Positions 53,601 through 64,000 of a stretch of 64,000 bases of DNA are shown piece by piece. Both the position numbers and the translations under genes were made by a program. Source of the DNA: Euwallacea fornicatus (Eukaryota > Arthropoda > Insecta > Coleoptera > Curculionidae); the NCBI RefSeq assembly GCF_040115645.1, contig NW_027096032.1:310001-374000 (forward strand), in the 5' to 3' direction. Every line of letters begins with the position of its first letter. Within the stretch, counting starts at the first letter, position 1. The notes beneath the pieces are model-generated. The model did not search any database and was not told where the DNA came from. It saw only the letters and a list, made by a program, of their open reading frames with translations.

Positions 53601-56060
53601 CTCGTTGAGTTCTTCATCATGACTCATAAGGCTTCATTGTATCTTGGTGAATTTTCTAGAAAACGAGTAAATTAAGTGCTCAAACACACATCTTTCGTGA
53701 CTTTTCCAGATTTGAACCTCCGTAACTTCGGCAAATGAGCTCCAAATACCTTCAAAATTTGACAACAGAATAACCTCGTTGAGCACTTCATCATGACTCA
53801 TAAGGCTTCATTCTGTCTTGGTGAGTTTTCTAGAAAACGAGTAATTTATGTGCTCAAACACACTTCTTTCGTGACTTTTCAAGATTTGAATCTCAGGAAC
53901 TTTGGCAAATGAGCTCCAAATACCTTCAAAATTTGACCACAGAATCACCTCTTTGATCTCTTCATCATGACTAATAAGGCTTCATTCTGTCTTCGTGAGT
54001 TTTCTAGAAAACGAGTAATTTATGTGCTCAAACACACTTCTTTCCTGACTTTTCAAGATTTGAATCTCAGGAACTTCGGCAAATGAGCTCCAAATACCTT
54101 CAAAATTTGACCACAGAATCACCTCTTTGATCTCTTCATCATGACTAATAAGGCTTCATTCTGTCTTCGTGAGTTTTCTAGAAAACGAGTAATTTATGTG
54201 CTCAAAGACACATCTTTCGTGACTTTTCAAGATTTGAACCTCCGTAACTTCGGCAAATGAGCTCAAAATACCTACAAAATTTGACCACAGAATCACCTCT
54301 TTGAGCACTTCATCATGACTCATAAGGCTTCATTCTGTCTTCGTGAGTTTTCTAGAAAACGAGTAATTTATGTGCTCAAACACACATCTTTCGTGACTTT
54401 TCAAGATTTGAACCTACGTAACTTCGGCAAATGAGCTCCAAATACCTTCAAAATTTGACAACAGAATCACCTCGTGGAGTTCTTCATGATGACTCATAAG
54501 GCTTCATTGTATCTTGGTGAATTTTCTAGAAAACGAGTAAATTAAGTGCTCAAACACACATCTTTCGTGACTTTTCCAGATTTGAACCTCCGTAACTTCG
54601 GCAAATGAGCTCCAAATACCTTCAAAATTTGACAACAGAATAACCTCGTTGAGCACTTCATCATGACTCATAAGGCTTCATTCTGTCTTGGTGAGTTTTC
54701 TAGAAAACGAGTAATTTATGTGCTCAAACACACAACTTTCGTGACTTTTCCAGCTTTGAACCTCGTAACTTCGGCAAATGAGCTCCAAATGCCTTCAAAA
54801 TTTGACAACAGAACCACCTCGTGAAGCTCTTCATCATGATTTCATAAGGCTTCATTCTGTCTTGGTGAGTTCTCTAGAAAAAGAGGAATTTATGTGCTCA
54901 AACACACATCTTTCGCGACTTTTCAAGATTTTGAACCTCCGTAACTTCGACAAATGAGCTCCAAATACCTACAAAATTTGACCACAGAATCACCTCTTTG
55001 AGCACTTCATCATCACTCATAAGGCTTCATTCTGTCTTGGTGAGTTTTCTAGAAAACGAGTAATTTATGTGCTCAAACACACAACTTTCGTGACTTTTCA
55101 AGATTTGAACCTCCGTAACTTCGGCAAATGAGCTCCAAATACCTTCAAAATTTGACAACAGAATAACCTCGTGGAGCTCGTCATCATGACTCATAAGGCT
55201 TCATTCTGTCTTGGTGAGTTTTCTAGAAAACGAGTAATTTATGTGCTCAAACACACATCTTTCGTGACTTTTCAAGATTTGAACCTACGTAACTTCGGCA
55301 AATGAGCTCCAAATACCTTCAAAATTTGACAACAGAATCACCTCGTGGAGTTCTTCATCATGACTCATAAGGCTTCATTGTATCTTGGTGAATTTTCTAG
55401 AAAACGAGTAAATTAAGTGCTCAAACACACATCTTTCGTGACTTTTCCAGATTTGAACCTCCGTAACTTCGGCAAATGAGCTCCAAATACCTTCAAAATG
55501 TGACAACAGAATAACCTCGTTGAGCACTTCATCATGACTCATAAGGCTTCATTCTGTCTTGGTGAGTTTTCTAGAAAACGAGTAATTTATGTGCTCAAAC
55601 ACACTTCTTTCCTGACTTTTCAAGATTTGAATCTCAGGAACTTCGGCAAATGAGCTCGAAATACCTTCAAAATTCGACCACAGAATCACCTCTTTGATCT
55701 CTTCATCATGACTAATAAGGCTTCATTCTGTCTTGGTGAGTTTTCTAGAAAACGAGTAATTTATGTGCTCAAACACACTTCTTTCCTGACTTTTCAAGAT
55801 TTGAATCTCAGGAACTTTGGCAAATGAGCTCCAAATACCTTCAAAATTTGACCACAGAATCACCTCTTTGATCTCTTCATCATGACTAATAAGGCTTCAT
55901 TCTGTCTTGGTGAGTTTTCTAGAAAACGAGTAATTTATGTGCTCAAACACACTTCTTTCCTGACTTTTCAAGATTTGAATCTCAGGAACTTCGGCAAATG
56001 AGCTCCAAATACCTTCAAAATTTGACCACAGAATCACCTCTTTGATCTCTTCATCATGAC
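50350..56060 (+). repeat. Block D, copy 2
   Basis: Partner of 44780-50660. Its first part is the third copy of the ctatc-e-S-Y(caaagacac)-gaaccttcg-aagggttc-P series of block C, so that series stands at about 40.3, 45.0 and 50.5 kb. Small differences between copies: gtgtgttttc near 50688 and ggtaagtttt near 50167 in copy 1; gagctcgaaatacc with aattcgacc near 55.66 kb in copy 2. Confidence 0.92.
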
Positions 56061-56560
56061 TAATAAGGCTTCATTCTGTCTTCGTGAGTTTTCTAGAAAA
56101 CGAGTAATTTATGTGCTCAAAGACACATCTTTCGTGACTTTTCAAGATTTGAACCTCCGTAACTTCGGCAAATGAGCCCCAAATACCTTCAAAATTTGAC
56201 CACAGAATCACCTCTTTGATCTCTTCATCATGACTCATAAGGCTTCATTCTGTCTTGGTGAGTTTTCTAGAAAACGAGTAATTTATGTGCTCAAACACAC
56301 ATCTTCCCTGACTTTTCAAGATTTGAATCTCAGGAACTTCGGCAAATGAGCTCGAAATACCTTCAAAATTTGACCACAGAATCACCTCTTTGATCTCTTC
56401 ATCATGACTAATAAGGCTTCATTCTATCTTGGTGAGTTTTCTAGAAAACGAGTAATTTATGTGCTCAAACACACATCTTTCCTGACTTTTCAAGATTTGA
56501 ATCTCAGGAACTTCGGCAAATGAGCTCCAAATACCTTCAAAATTTGACAACAGAATAACC
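55831..56560 (+). repeat. D, D(caaagacac), gagcc/D0, cgaaat/D series, repeated 2,088 bp downstream
   Basis: D with tcgtgag and tcaaagacac, then gagcc followed by a D0 unit with the rare acatcttccctg (56299), then a unit starting cgaaatacc. The same order with acatcttccctg (58387) and cgaaatacc (58441) recurs exactly 12 units later. The later copy adds gaacttccg and ggtgaattttc. Confidence 0.85.
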
Positions 56561-58440
56561 TCGTTGAGCACTTCATCATGACTCATAAGGCTTCATTGTA
56601 TCTTGGTGAATTTTCTAGAAAACGAGTAAATTAAGTGCTCAAACACACATCTTTCGTGACTTTTCCAGATTTGAACCTCCGTAACTTCGGCAAATGAGCT
56701 CCAAATACCTTCAAAATTTGACAACAGAATAACCTCGTTGAGCACTTCATCATGACTCATAAGGCTTCATTCTGTCTTGGTGAGTTTTCTAGAAAACGAG
56801 TAATTTATGTGCTCAAACACACAACTTTCGTGACTTTTCCAGCTTTGAACCTCGTAACTTCGGCAAATGAGCTCCAAATGCCTTCAAAATTTGACAACAG
56901 AACCACCTCGTGAAGCTCTTCATCATGATTTCATAAGGCTTCATTCTGTCTTGGTGAGTTCTCTAGAAAAAGAGGAATTTATGTGCTCAAACACACATCT
57001 TTCGCGACTTTTCAAGATTTGAACCTCCGTAACTTCGACAAATGAGCTCCAAATACCTACAAAATTTGACCACAGAATCACCTCTTTGAGCACTTCATCA
57101 TGACTCATAAGGCTTCATTCTGTCTTGGTGAGTTTTCTAGAAAACGAGTAATTTATGTGCTCAAACACACAACTTTCGTGACTTTTCAAGATTTGAACCT
57201 CCGTAACTTCGGCAAATGAGCTCCAAATACCTTCAAAATTTGACAACAGAATAACCTCGTGGAGCTCGTCATCATGACTCATAAGGCTTCATTCTGTCTT
57301 GGTGAGTTTTCTAGAAAACGAGTAATTTATGTGCTCAAACACACATCTTTCGTGACTTTTCAAGATTTGAACCTCCGTAACTTCGGCAAATGAGCTCCAA
57401 ATACCTACAAAATTTGACCACAGAATCACCTCTTTGAGCACTTCATCATGACTCATAAGGCTTCATTCTGTCTTCGTGAGTTTTCTAGAAAACGAGTAAT
57501 TTATGTGTTCAAACACACATCTTTCGTGACTTTTCAAGATTTGAACCTACGTAACTTCGGCAAATGAGCTCCAAATACCTTCAAAATTTGACAACAGAAT
57601 CACCTCGTGGAGCTCTTCATCATGACTAATAAGGCTTCATTCTGTCTTGGTGAGTTTTCTAGAAAACGAGTAATTTATGTGCTCAAACACACTTCTTTCC
57701 TGACTTTTCAAGATTTGAATCTCAGGAACTTCGGCAAATGAGCTCCAAATACCTTCAAAATTTGACCACAGAATCACCTCTTTGATCTCTTCATCATGAC
57801 TAATAAGGCTTCATTCTGTCTTGGTGAGTTTTCTAGAAAACGAGTAATTTATGTGCTCAAACACACTTCTTTCCTGACTTTTCAAGATTTGAATCTCAGG
57901 AACTTCGGCAAATGAGCTCCAAATACCTTCAAAATTTGACCACAGAATCACCTCTTTGATCTCTTCATCATGACTAATAAGGCTTCATTCTGTCTTGGTG
58001 AGTTTTCTAGAAAACGAGTAATTTATGTGCTCAAACACACTTCTTTCCTGACTTTTCAAGATTTGAATCTCAGGAACTTCGGCAAATGAGCTCCAAATAC
58101 CTTCAAAATTTGACCACAGAATCACCTCTTTGATCTCTTCATCATGACTAATAAGGCTTCATTCTGTCTTCGTGAGTTTTCTAGAAAACGAGTAATTTAT
58201 GTGCTCAAAGACACATCTTTCGTGACTTTTCAAGATTTGAACTTCCGTAACTTCGGCAAATGAGCCCCAAATACCTTCAAAATTTGACCACAGAATCACC
58301 TCTTTGATCTCTTCATCATGACTCATAAGGCTTCATTCTGTCTTGGTGAATTTTCTAGAAAACGAGTAATTTATGTGCTCAAACACACATCTTCCCTGAC
58401 TTTTCAAGATTTGAATCTCAGGAACTTCGGCAAATGAGCT

Positions 58441-60179
58441 CGAAATACCTTCAAAATTTGACCACAGAATCACCTCTTTGATCTCTTCATCATGACTAAT
58501 AAGGCTTCATTCCATCTTGGTGAGTTTTCTAGAAAACGAGTAATTTATGTGCTCAAACACACATCTTTCCTGACTTTTCAAGATTTGAATCTCAGGAACT
58601 TCGGCAAATGAGCTCCAAATACCTTCAAAAGTTGACAACAGAATCACCTCGTGGAGTTCTTCATCATGACTCATAAGGCTTCATTGTATCTTGGTGAATT
58701 TTCTAGAAAACGAGTAAATTAACTGCTCAAACACACATCTTTCGTGACTTTTCCAGATTTGAACCTCCGTAACTTCGGCAAATGAGCTCCAAATACCTAC
58801 AAAATTTGACCACAGAATCACCTCTTTGAGCACTTCATCATGACTCATAAGGCTTCATTCTGTCTTCGTGAGTTTTCTAGAAAACGAGTAATTTATGTGT
58901 TCAAACACACATCTTTCGTGACTTTTCAAGATTTGAACCTACGTAACTTCGGCAAATGAGCTCCAAATACCTTCAAAATTTGACAACAGAATCAACTCGT
59001 GGAGCTCTTCATCATGACTAATAAGGCTTCATTCTGTCTTGGTGAGTTTTCTAGAAAACGAGTAATTTATGTGCTCAAACACACAACTTTCGTGACTTTT
59101 CCAGCTTTGAACCTCGTAACTTCGGCAAATGAGCTCCAAATGCCTTCAAAATTTGACAACAGAACCACCTCGTGAAGCTCTTCATCATGATTTCATAAGG
59201 CTTCATTCTGTCTTGGTGAGTTCTCTAGAAAAAGAGGAATTTATGTGCTCAAACACACATCTTTCGCGACTTTTCAAGATTTGAACCTCCGTAACTTCGA
59301 CAAATGAGCTCCAAATACCTACAAAATTTGACAACAGAATAACCTCGTGGAGCTCGTCATCATGACTCATAAGGCTTCATTCTGTCTTGGTGAGTTTTCT
59401 AGAAAACGAGTAATTTATGTGCTCAAACACACATCTTTCGTGACTTTTCAAGATTTGAACCTCCGTAACTTCGGCAAATGAGCTCCAAATACCTACAAAA
59501 TTTGACCACAGAATCACCTCTTTGAGCACTTCATCATGACTCATAAGGCTTCATTCTGTCTTCGTGAGTTTTCTAGAAAACGAGTAATTTATGTGCTCAA
59601 ACACACATCTTTCGTGACTTTTCAAGATTTGAACCTACGTAACTTCGGCAAATGAGCTCCAAATACCTTCAAAATTTGACAACAGAATCACCTCGTGGAG
59701 CTCTTCATCATCACTAATAAGGCTTCATTCTGTCTTGGTGAGTTTTCTAGAAAACGAGTAATTTATGTGCTCAAACACACTTCTTTCCTGACTTTTCAAG
59801 ATTTGAATCTCAGGAACTTCGGCAAATGAGCTCCAAATACCTTCAAAATTTGACCACAGAATCACCTCTTTGATCTCTTCATCATGACTAATAAGGCTTC
59901 ATTCTGTCTTGGTGAGTTTTCTGGAAACCAATAATTTATGTGCTCAAACACACTTCTTTCCTGACTTTTCAAGATTTGAATCTCAGGAACTTCGGCAAAT
60001 GAGCTCCAAATACCTTCAAAATTTGACCACAGAATCACCTCTTTGATCTCTTCATCATGACTAATAAGGCTTCATTCTGTCTTCGTGAGTTTTCTAGAAA
60101 ACGAGTAATTTATGTGCTCAAAGACACATCTTTCGTGACTTTTCAAGATTTGAATCTCAGGAACTTCGGCAAATGAGCT
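58441..60179 (+). repeat. Ten-unit higher-order repeat, copy 1 (1,739 bp)
   Basis: Unit starts are 58441 (cgaaatacc, ccatcttgg), 58615 (aaaagttgac, e, aactgctc), 58789, 58963 (aatcaactcg, c'), 59136 (P), 59311 (Y/G chimera), 59485, 59659 (cttcatcatcac), 59833 and 60006. The unit at 59833 is 173 bp, with ctggaaaccaataattt replacing the usual palindrome region. That change is absent from copy 2, so it arose after, or was lost from, the other copy. Confidence 0.93.
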
Positions 60180-61919
60180 CGAAATACCTTCAAAATTTGA
60201 CCACAGAATCACCTCTTTGATCTCTTCATCATGACTAATAAGGCTTCATTCCATCTTGGTGAGTTTTCTAGAAAACGAGTAATTTATGTGCTCAAACACA
60301 CATCTTTCCTGACTTTTCAAGATTTGAATCTCAGGAACTTCGGCAAATGAGCTCCAAATACCTTCAAAAGTTGACAACAGAATCACCTCGTGGAGTTCTT
60401 CATCATGACTCATAAGGCTTCATTGTATCTTGGTGAATTTTCTAGAAAACGAGTAAATTAACTGCTCAAACACACATCTTTCGTGACTTTTCCAGATTTG
60501 AACCTCCGTAACTTCGGCAAATGAGCTCCAAATACCTACAAAATTTGACCACAGAATCACCTCTTTGAGCACTTCATCATGACTCATAAGGCTTCATTCT
60601 GTCTTCGTGAGTTTTCTAGAAAACGAGTAATTTATGTGTTCAAACACACATCTTTCGTGACTTTTCAAGATTTGAACCTACGTAACTTCGGCAAATGAGC
60701 TCCAAATACCTTCAAAATTTGACAACAGAATCAACTCGTGGAGCTCTTCATCATGACTAATAAGGCTTCATTCTGTCTTGGTGAGTTTTCTAGAAAACGA
60801 GTAATTTATGTGCTCAAACACACAACTTTCGTGACTTTTCCAGCTTTGAACCTCGTAACTTCGGCAAATGAGCTCCAAATGCCTTCAAAATTTGACAACA
60901 GAACCACCTCGTGAAGCTCTTCATCATGATTTCATAAGGCTTCATTCTGTCTTGGTGAGTTCTCTAGAAAAAGAGGAATTTATGTGCTCAAACACACATC
61001 TTTCGCGACTTTTCAAGATTTGAACCTCCGTAACTTCGACAAATGAGCTCCAAATACCTACAAAATTTGACAACAGAATAACCTCGTGGAGCTCGTCATC
61101 ATGACTCATAAGGCTTCATTCTGTCTTGGTGAGTTTTCTAGAAAACGAGTAATTTATGTGCTCAAACACACATCTTTCGTGACTTTTCAAGATTTGAACC
61201 TCCGTAACTTCGGCAAATGAGCTCCAAATACCTACAAAATTTGACCACAGAATCACCTCTTTGAGCACTTCATCATGACTCATAAGGCTTCATTCTGTCT
61301 TCGTGAGTTTTCTAGAAAACGAGTAATTTATGTGCTCAAACACACATCTTTCGTGACTTTTCAAGATTTGAACCTACGTAACTTCGGCAAATGAGCTCCA
61401 AATACCTTCAAAATTTGACAACAGAATCACCTCGTGGAGCTCTTCATCATCACTAATAAGGCTTCATTCTGTCTTGGTGAGTTTTCTAGAAAACGAGTAA
61501 TTTATGTGCTCAAACACACTTCTTTCCTGACTTTTCAAGATTTGAATCTCAGGAACTTCGGCAAATGAGCTCCAAATACCTTCAAAATTTGACCACAGAA
61601 TCACCTCTTTGATCTCTTCATCATGACTAATAAGGCTTCATTCTGTCTTGGTGAGTTTTCTAGAAAACGAGTAATTTATGTGCTCAAACACACTTCTTTC
61701 CTGACTTTTCAAGATTTGAATCTCAGGAACTTCGGCAAATGAGCTCCAAATACCTTCAAAATTTGACCACAGAATCACCTCTTTGATCTCTTCATCATGA
61801 CTAATAAGGCTTCATTCTGTCTTGGTGAGTTTTCTAGAAAACGAGTAATTTATGTGCTCAAACACACTTCTTTCCTGACTTTTCAAGATTTGAATCTCAG
61901 GAACTTCGGCAAATGAGCT
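60180..61919 (+). repeat. Ten-unit higher-order repeat, copy 2 (1,740 bp)
   Basis: Tandem copy of 58441-60179 with every private mark repeated at 1,739 bp (ccatcttgg 58512/60251; aaaagttgac 58627/60366; catcatcac 59707/61446). The ninth unit here has the normal ttttctagaaaacg. The tenth has a d-type right half where copy 1 has tcaaagacac. Confidence 0.93.
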
Positions 61920-62267
61920 CCAAATACCTACAAAATTTGACCACAGAATCACCTCTTTGAGCACTTCATCATGACTCATAAGGCTTCATTCTGTCTTCGT
62001 GAGTTTTCTAGAAAACGAGTAATTTATGTGCTCAAACACACATCTTTCGTGACTTTTCAAGATTTGAACCTACGTAACTTCGGCAAATGAGCTCCAAATA
62101 CCTTCAAAATTTGACAACAGAATCACCTCGTGGAGTTCTTCATCATGACTCATAAGGCTTCATTGTATCTTGGTGAATTTTCTAGAAAACGAGTAAATTA
62201 AGTGCTCAAACACACATCTTTCGTGACTTTTCCAGATTTGAACCTCCGTAACTTCGGCAAATGAGCT

Positions 62268-62440
62268 CCAAATACCTTCAAAATTTGACAACAGAATAAC
62301 CTCGTTGAGCACTTCATCATGACTCATAAGGCTTCATTCTGTCTTGGTGAGTTTTCTAGAAAACGAGTAATTTATGTGCTCAAACACACAACTTTCGTGA
62401 CTTTTCAAGATTTGAACCTCGTAACTTCGGCAAATGAGCT
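62268..62440 (+). repeat. 173-bp unit with a c-type deletion on an a-type background
   Basis: It has cttttcaagatttgaacctcgtaac: the one-base deletion normally linked to ccagctttg here sits beside caagatttg, and no P unit follows. It is either a recombinant or an independent deletion. The following unit (62441) is e-type with cctcgtgtagttc and aactgctc. Confidence 0.75.
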
Positions 62441-63310
62441 CCAAATACCTTCAAAATTTGACAACAGAATCACCTCGTGTAGTTCTTCATCATGACTCAT
62501 AAGGCTTCATTGTATCTTGGTGAATTTTCTAGAAAACGAGTAAATTAACTGCTCAAACACACATCTTTCGTGACTTTTCCAGATTTGAACCTCCGTAACT
62601 TCGGCAAATGAGCTCCAAATACCTTCAAAATGTGACAACAGAATAACCTCGTTGAGCACTTCATCATGACTAATAAGGCTTCATTCTGTCTTGGTGAGTT
62701 TTCTAGAAAACGAGTAATTTATGTGCTCAAACACACTTCTTTCCTGACTTTTCAAGATTTGAATCTCAGGAACTTCGGCAAATGAGCTCCAAATACCTTC
62801 AAAATTTGACCACAGAATCACCTCTTTGATCTCTTCATCATGACTAATAAGGCTTCATTCTGTCTTGGTGAGTTTTCTAGAAAACGAGTAATTTATGTGC
62901 TCAAACACACTTCTTTCCTGACTTTTCAAGATTTGAATCTCAGGAACTTTGGCAAATGAGCTCCAAATACCTTCAAAATTTGACCACAGAATCACCTCTT
63001 TGATCTCTTCATCATGACTAATAAGGCTTCATTCTGTCTTGGTGAGTTTTCTAGAAAACGAGTAATTTATGTGCTCAAACACACTTCTTTCCTGACTTTT
63101 CAAGATTTGAATCTCAGGAACTTCGGCAAATGAGCTCCAAATACCTTCAAAATTTGACCACAGAATCACCTCTTTGATCTCTTCATCATGACTAATAAGG
63201 CTTCATTCTGTCTTCGTGAGTTTTCTAGAAAACGAGTAATTTATGTGCTCAAAGACACATCTTTCGTGACTTTTCAAGATTTGAACCTACGTAACTTCGG
63301 CAAATGAGCT

Positions 63311-64000
63311 CCAAATACCTTCAAAATTTGACAACAAAATCACCTCGTGGAGTTCTTCATCATGACTCATAAGGCTTCATTCTGTCTTCGTGAGTTTTCT
63401 AGAAAACGAGTAATTTATGTGCTCAAACACACAACTTTCGTGACTTTTCCAGCTTTGAACCTCGTAACTTCGGCAAATGAGCTCCAAATGCCTTCAAAAT
63501 TTGACAACAGAACCACCTCGTGAAGCTCTTCATCATGATTTCATAAGGCTTCATTCTGTCTTGGTGAGTTCTCTAGAAAAAGAGGAATTTATGTGCTCAA
63601 ACACACATCTTTCGCGACTTTTCAAGATTTGAACCTCCGTAACTTCGACAAATGAGCTCCAAATACCTACAAAATTTGACAACAGAATAACCTCGTGGAG
63701 CTCGTCATCATGACTCATAAGGCTTCATTCTGTCTTGGTGAGTTTTCTAGAAAACGAGTAATTTATGTGCTCAAACACACATCTTTCGTGACTTTTCAAG
63801 ATTTGAACCTCCGTAACTTCGGCAAATGAGCTCCAAATACCTACAAAATTTGACCACAGAATCACCTCTTTGAGCACTTCATCATGACTCATAAGGCTTC
63901 ATTCTGTCTTCGTGAGTTTTCTAGAAAACGAGTAATTTATGTGCTCAAACACACATCTTTCGTGACTTTTCAAGATTTGAACCTACGTAACTTCGGCAAA
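63311..64000 (+). repeat. c'-P, Y/G, Y series at the window end
   Basis: A c' unit (63311, with acaacaaaatcacc) precedes P (63484), a Y/G chimera (63659: cctacaaaatttgacaacagaataacc) and Y with tcgtgag and acgtaac (63833, cut by the window end). The series P, Y/G, Y is the same as at 59136 and 60875, so this looks like the start of a further copy of the ten-unit repeat family continuing past the window. Confidence 0.8.

Larger units (their letters stand above)
1..64000 (+). repeat. 174-bp tandem satellite array, about 368 head-to-tail units
   Basis: Every stretch of the window is a copy of the same 174-bp unit, recognisable by the landmarks ccaaatacc, catcatga, aaggcttcattctgtc, tttctagaaaac, gctcaaacacac and ggcaaatgagct. 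Unit starts fall at 1, 174, 349, 523 and so on to 63833. That fits 367 complete units plus one partial unit, with a net drift of only 26 bp below an exact 174-bp period. The drift comes from 173-bp (c) and 175-bp (P) variants. No inversion, foreign insertion or unique spacer was seen. The unit has one SacI site (GAGCTC) at positions 170-174/1 and one XbaI site (TCTAGA) at 88-93 in most copies. Known biology: arrays with a near-nucleosomal unit are typical of centromeric or heterochromatic satellites. The host and chromosome position are inferred, not shown. Confidence 0.99.

Noticed and set aside
1..64000. CRISPR array or phage-like direct repeats
   Set aside because: Units are 174 bp with no repeat/unique-spacer alternation; variation is a few diagnostic substitutions between otherwise identical units.
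1..64000. Identification as a named centromere repeat (for example Arabidopsis 178-bp, Brassica 176-bp, soybean 91/92-bp, Rhynchospora 172-bp)
   Set aside because: Unit length is similar to some, but I do not see recalled landmark sequences of the first three and cannot recall the last reliably enough to claim a match.
1..64000. Retrotransposon, tRNA or rRNA fragments within the array
   Set aside because: Every line of the window can be placed on the 174-bp unit; no interval of even half a unit is left unexplained.

Overview
The whole 64,000-base window is one uninterrupted tandem array of a single AT-rich satellite DNA. The repeat unit is 174 bp (about 38.5% G+C in the consensus monomer), and all units are head-to-tail on the same strand. 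There are about 368 copies. The window opens exactly at a unit start (ccaaatacc) and ends at about position 168 of a unit, so the array runs past both edges. I found no credible protein gene, RNA gene, transposon, CRISPR array or non-satellite spacer. This is a nuclear eukaryotic chromosome, most likely a centromeric, pericentromeric or other heterochromatic block. I do not recognise the satellite. Its style, with a roughly nucleosome-length unit and a gagctc-plus-'gaacctccgtaacttcgg' core, leans towards a flowering plant, but that is a weak inference.

Units fall into recurring variants, labelled here by diagnostic bases. Left half of the unit: F (cttcaaaatttgaccac, tttgagcac, actcat); Y (as F but ctacaaaa); T (caatattta, cgttgagcac); G (gacaac, gtggagctcgtc); S (gacaac, gtggagctcttc, actaat); D (tttgatctcttc, usually actaat; D0 is the same with actcat); P (ccaaatg, gaaccacc, gatttcat, ttctctagaaaa; 175 bp). 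Right half: a (acaactttcgtg); b (acatctttcgtg); c (agagaacgtct plus ccagctttgaacctcgtaac; 173 bp); c' (the same 173-bp tail but intact ttttctagaaaac); d (acttctttcctg, aatctcagg); e (cattgtatc, ggtgaatt, aaattaa).

Layout: 1-7.5 kb is a mosaic of most types. 7.5-17.2 kb is ordered higher-order repeats of F/Y/D0/T/c units with 5-, 8-, 12- and 16-monomer spacings. 17.2-19.4 kb is a mixed patch with a small four-unit duplication and the longest open frame. 19.4-29.6 kb holds a roughly 3.5-kb duplication about 5.4-5.7 kb apart and a run of seven T units. 29.6-34.6 kb is transitional. 34.6-64 kb is dominated by D/d, S, e and c'-P units, arranged in large higher-order repeats with offsets of 4,698 bp (27 units), about 5,569 bp (32 units), 1,566 bp (9 units), 696 bp (4 units) and 1,739 bp (10 units).

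The 'system' here is the array itself: nested, multi-scale unequal exchange and segmental amplification. Each unit also carries a perfect 14-bp palindrome inside a wider inverted repeat. Variant assignments were made by eye from diagnostic bases; block edges are approximate to within about one unit unless stated as unit starts.
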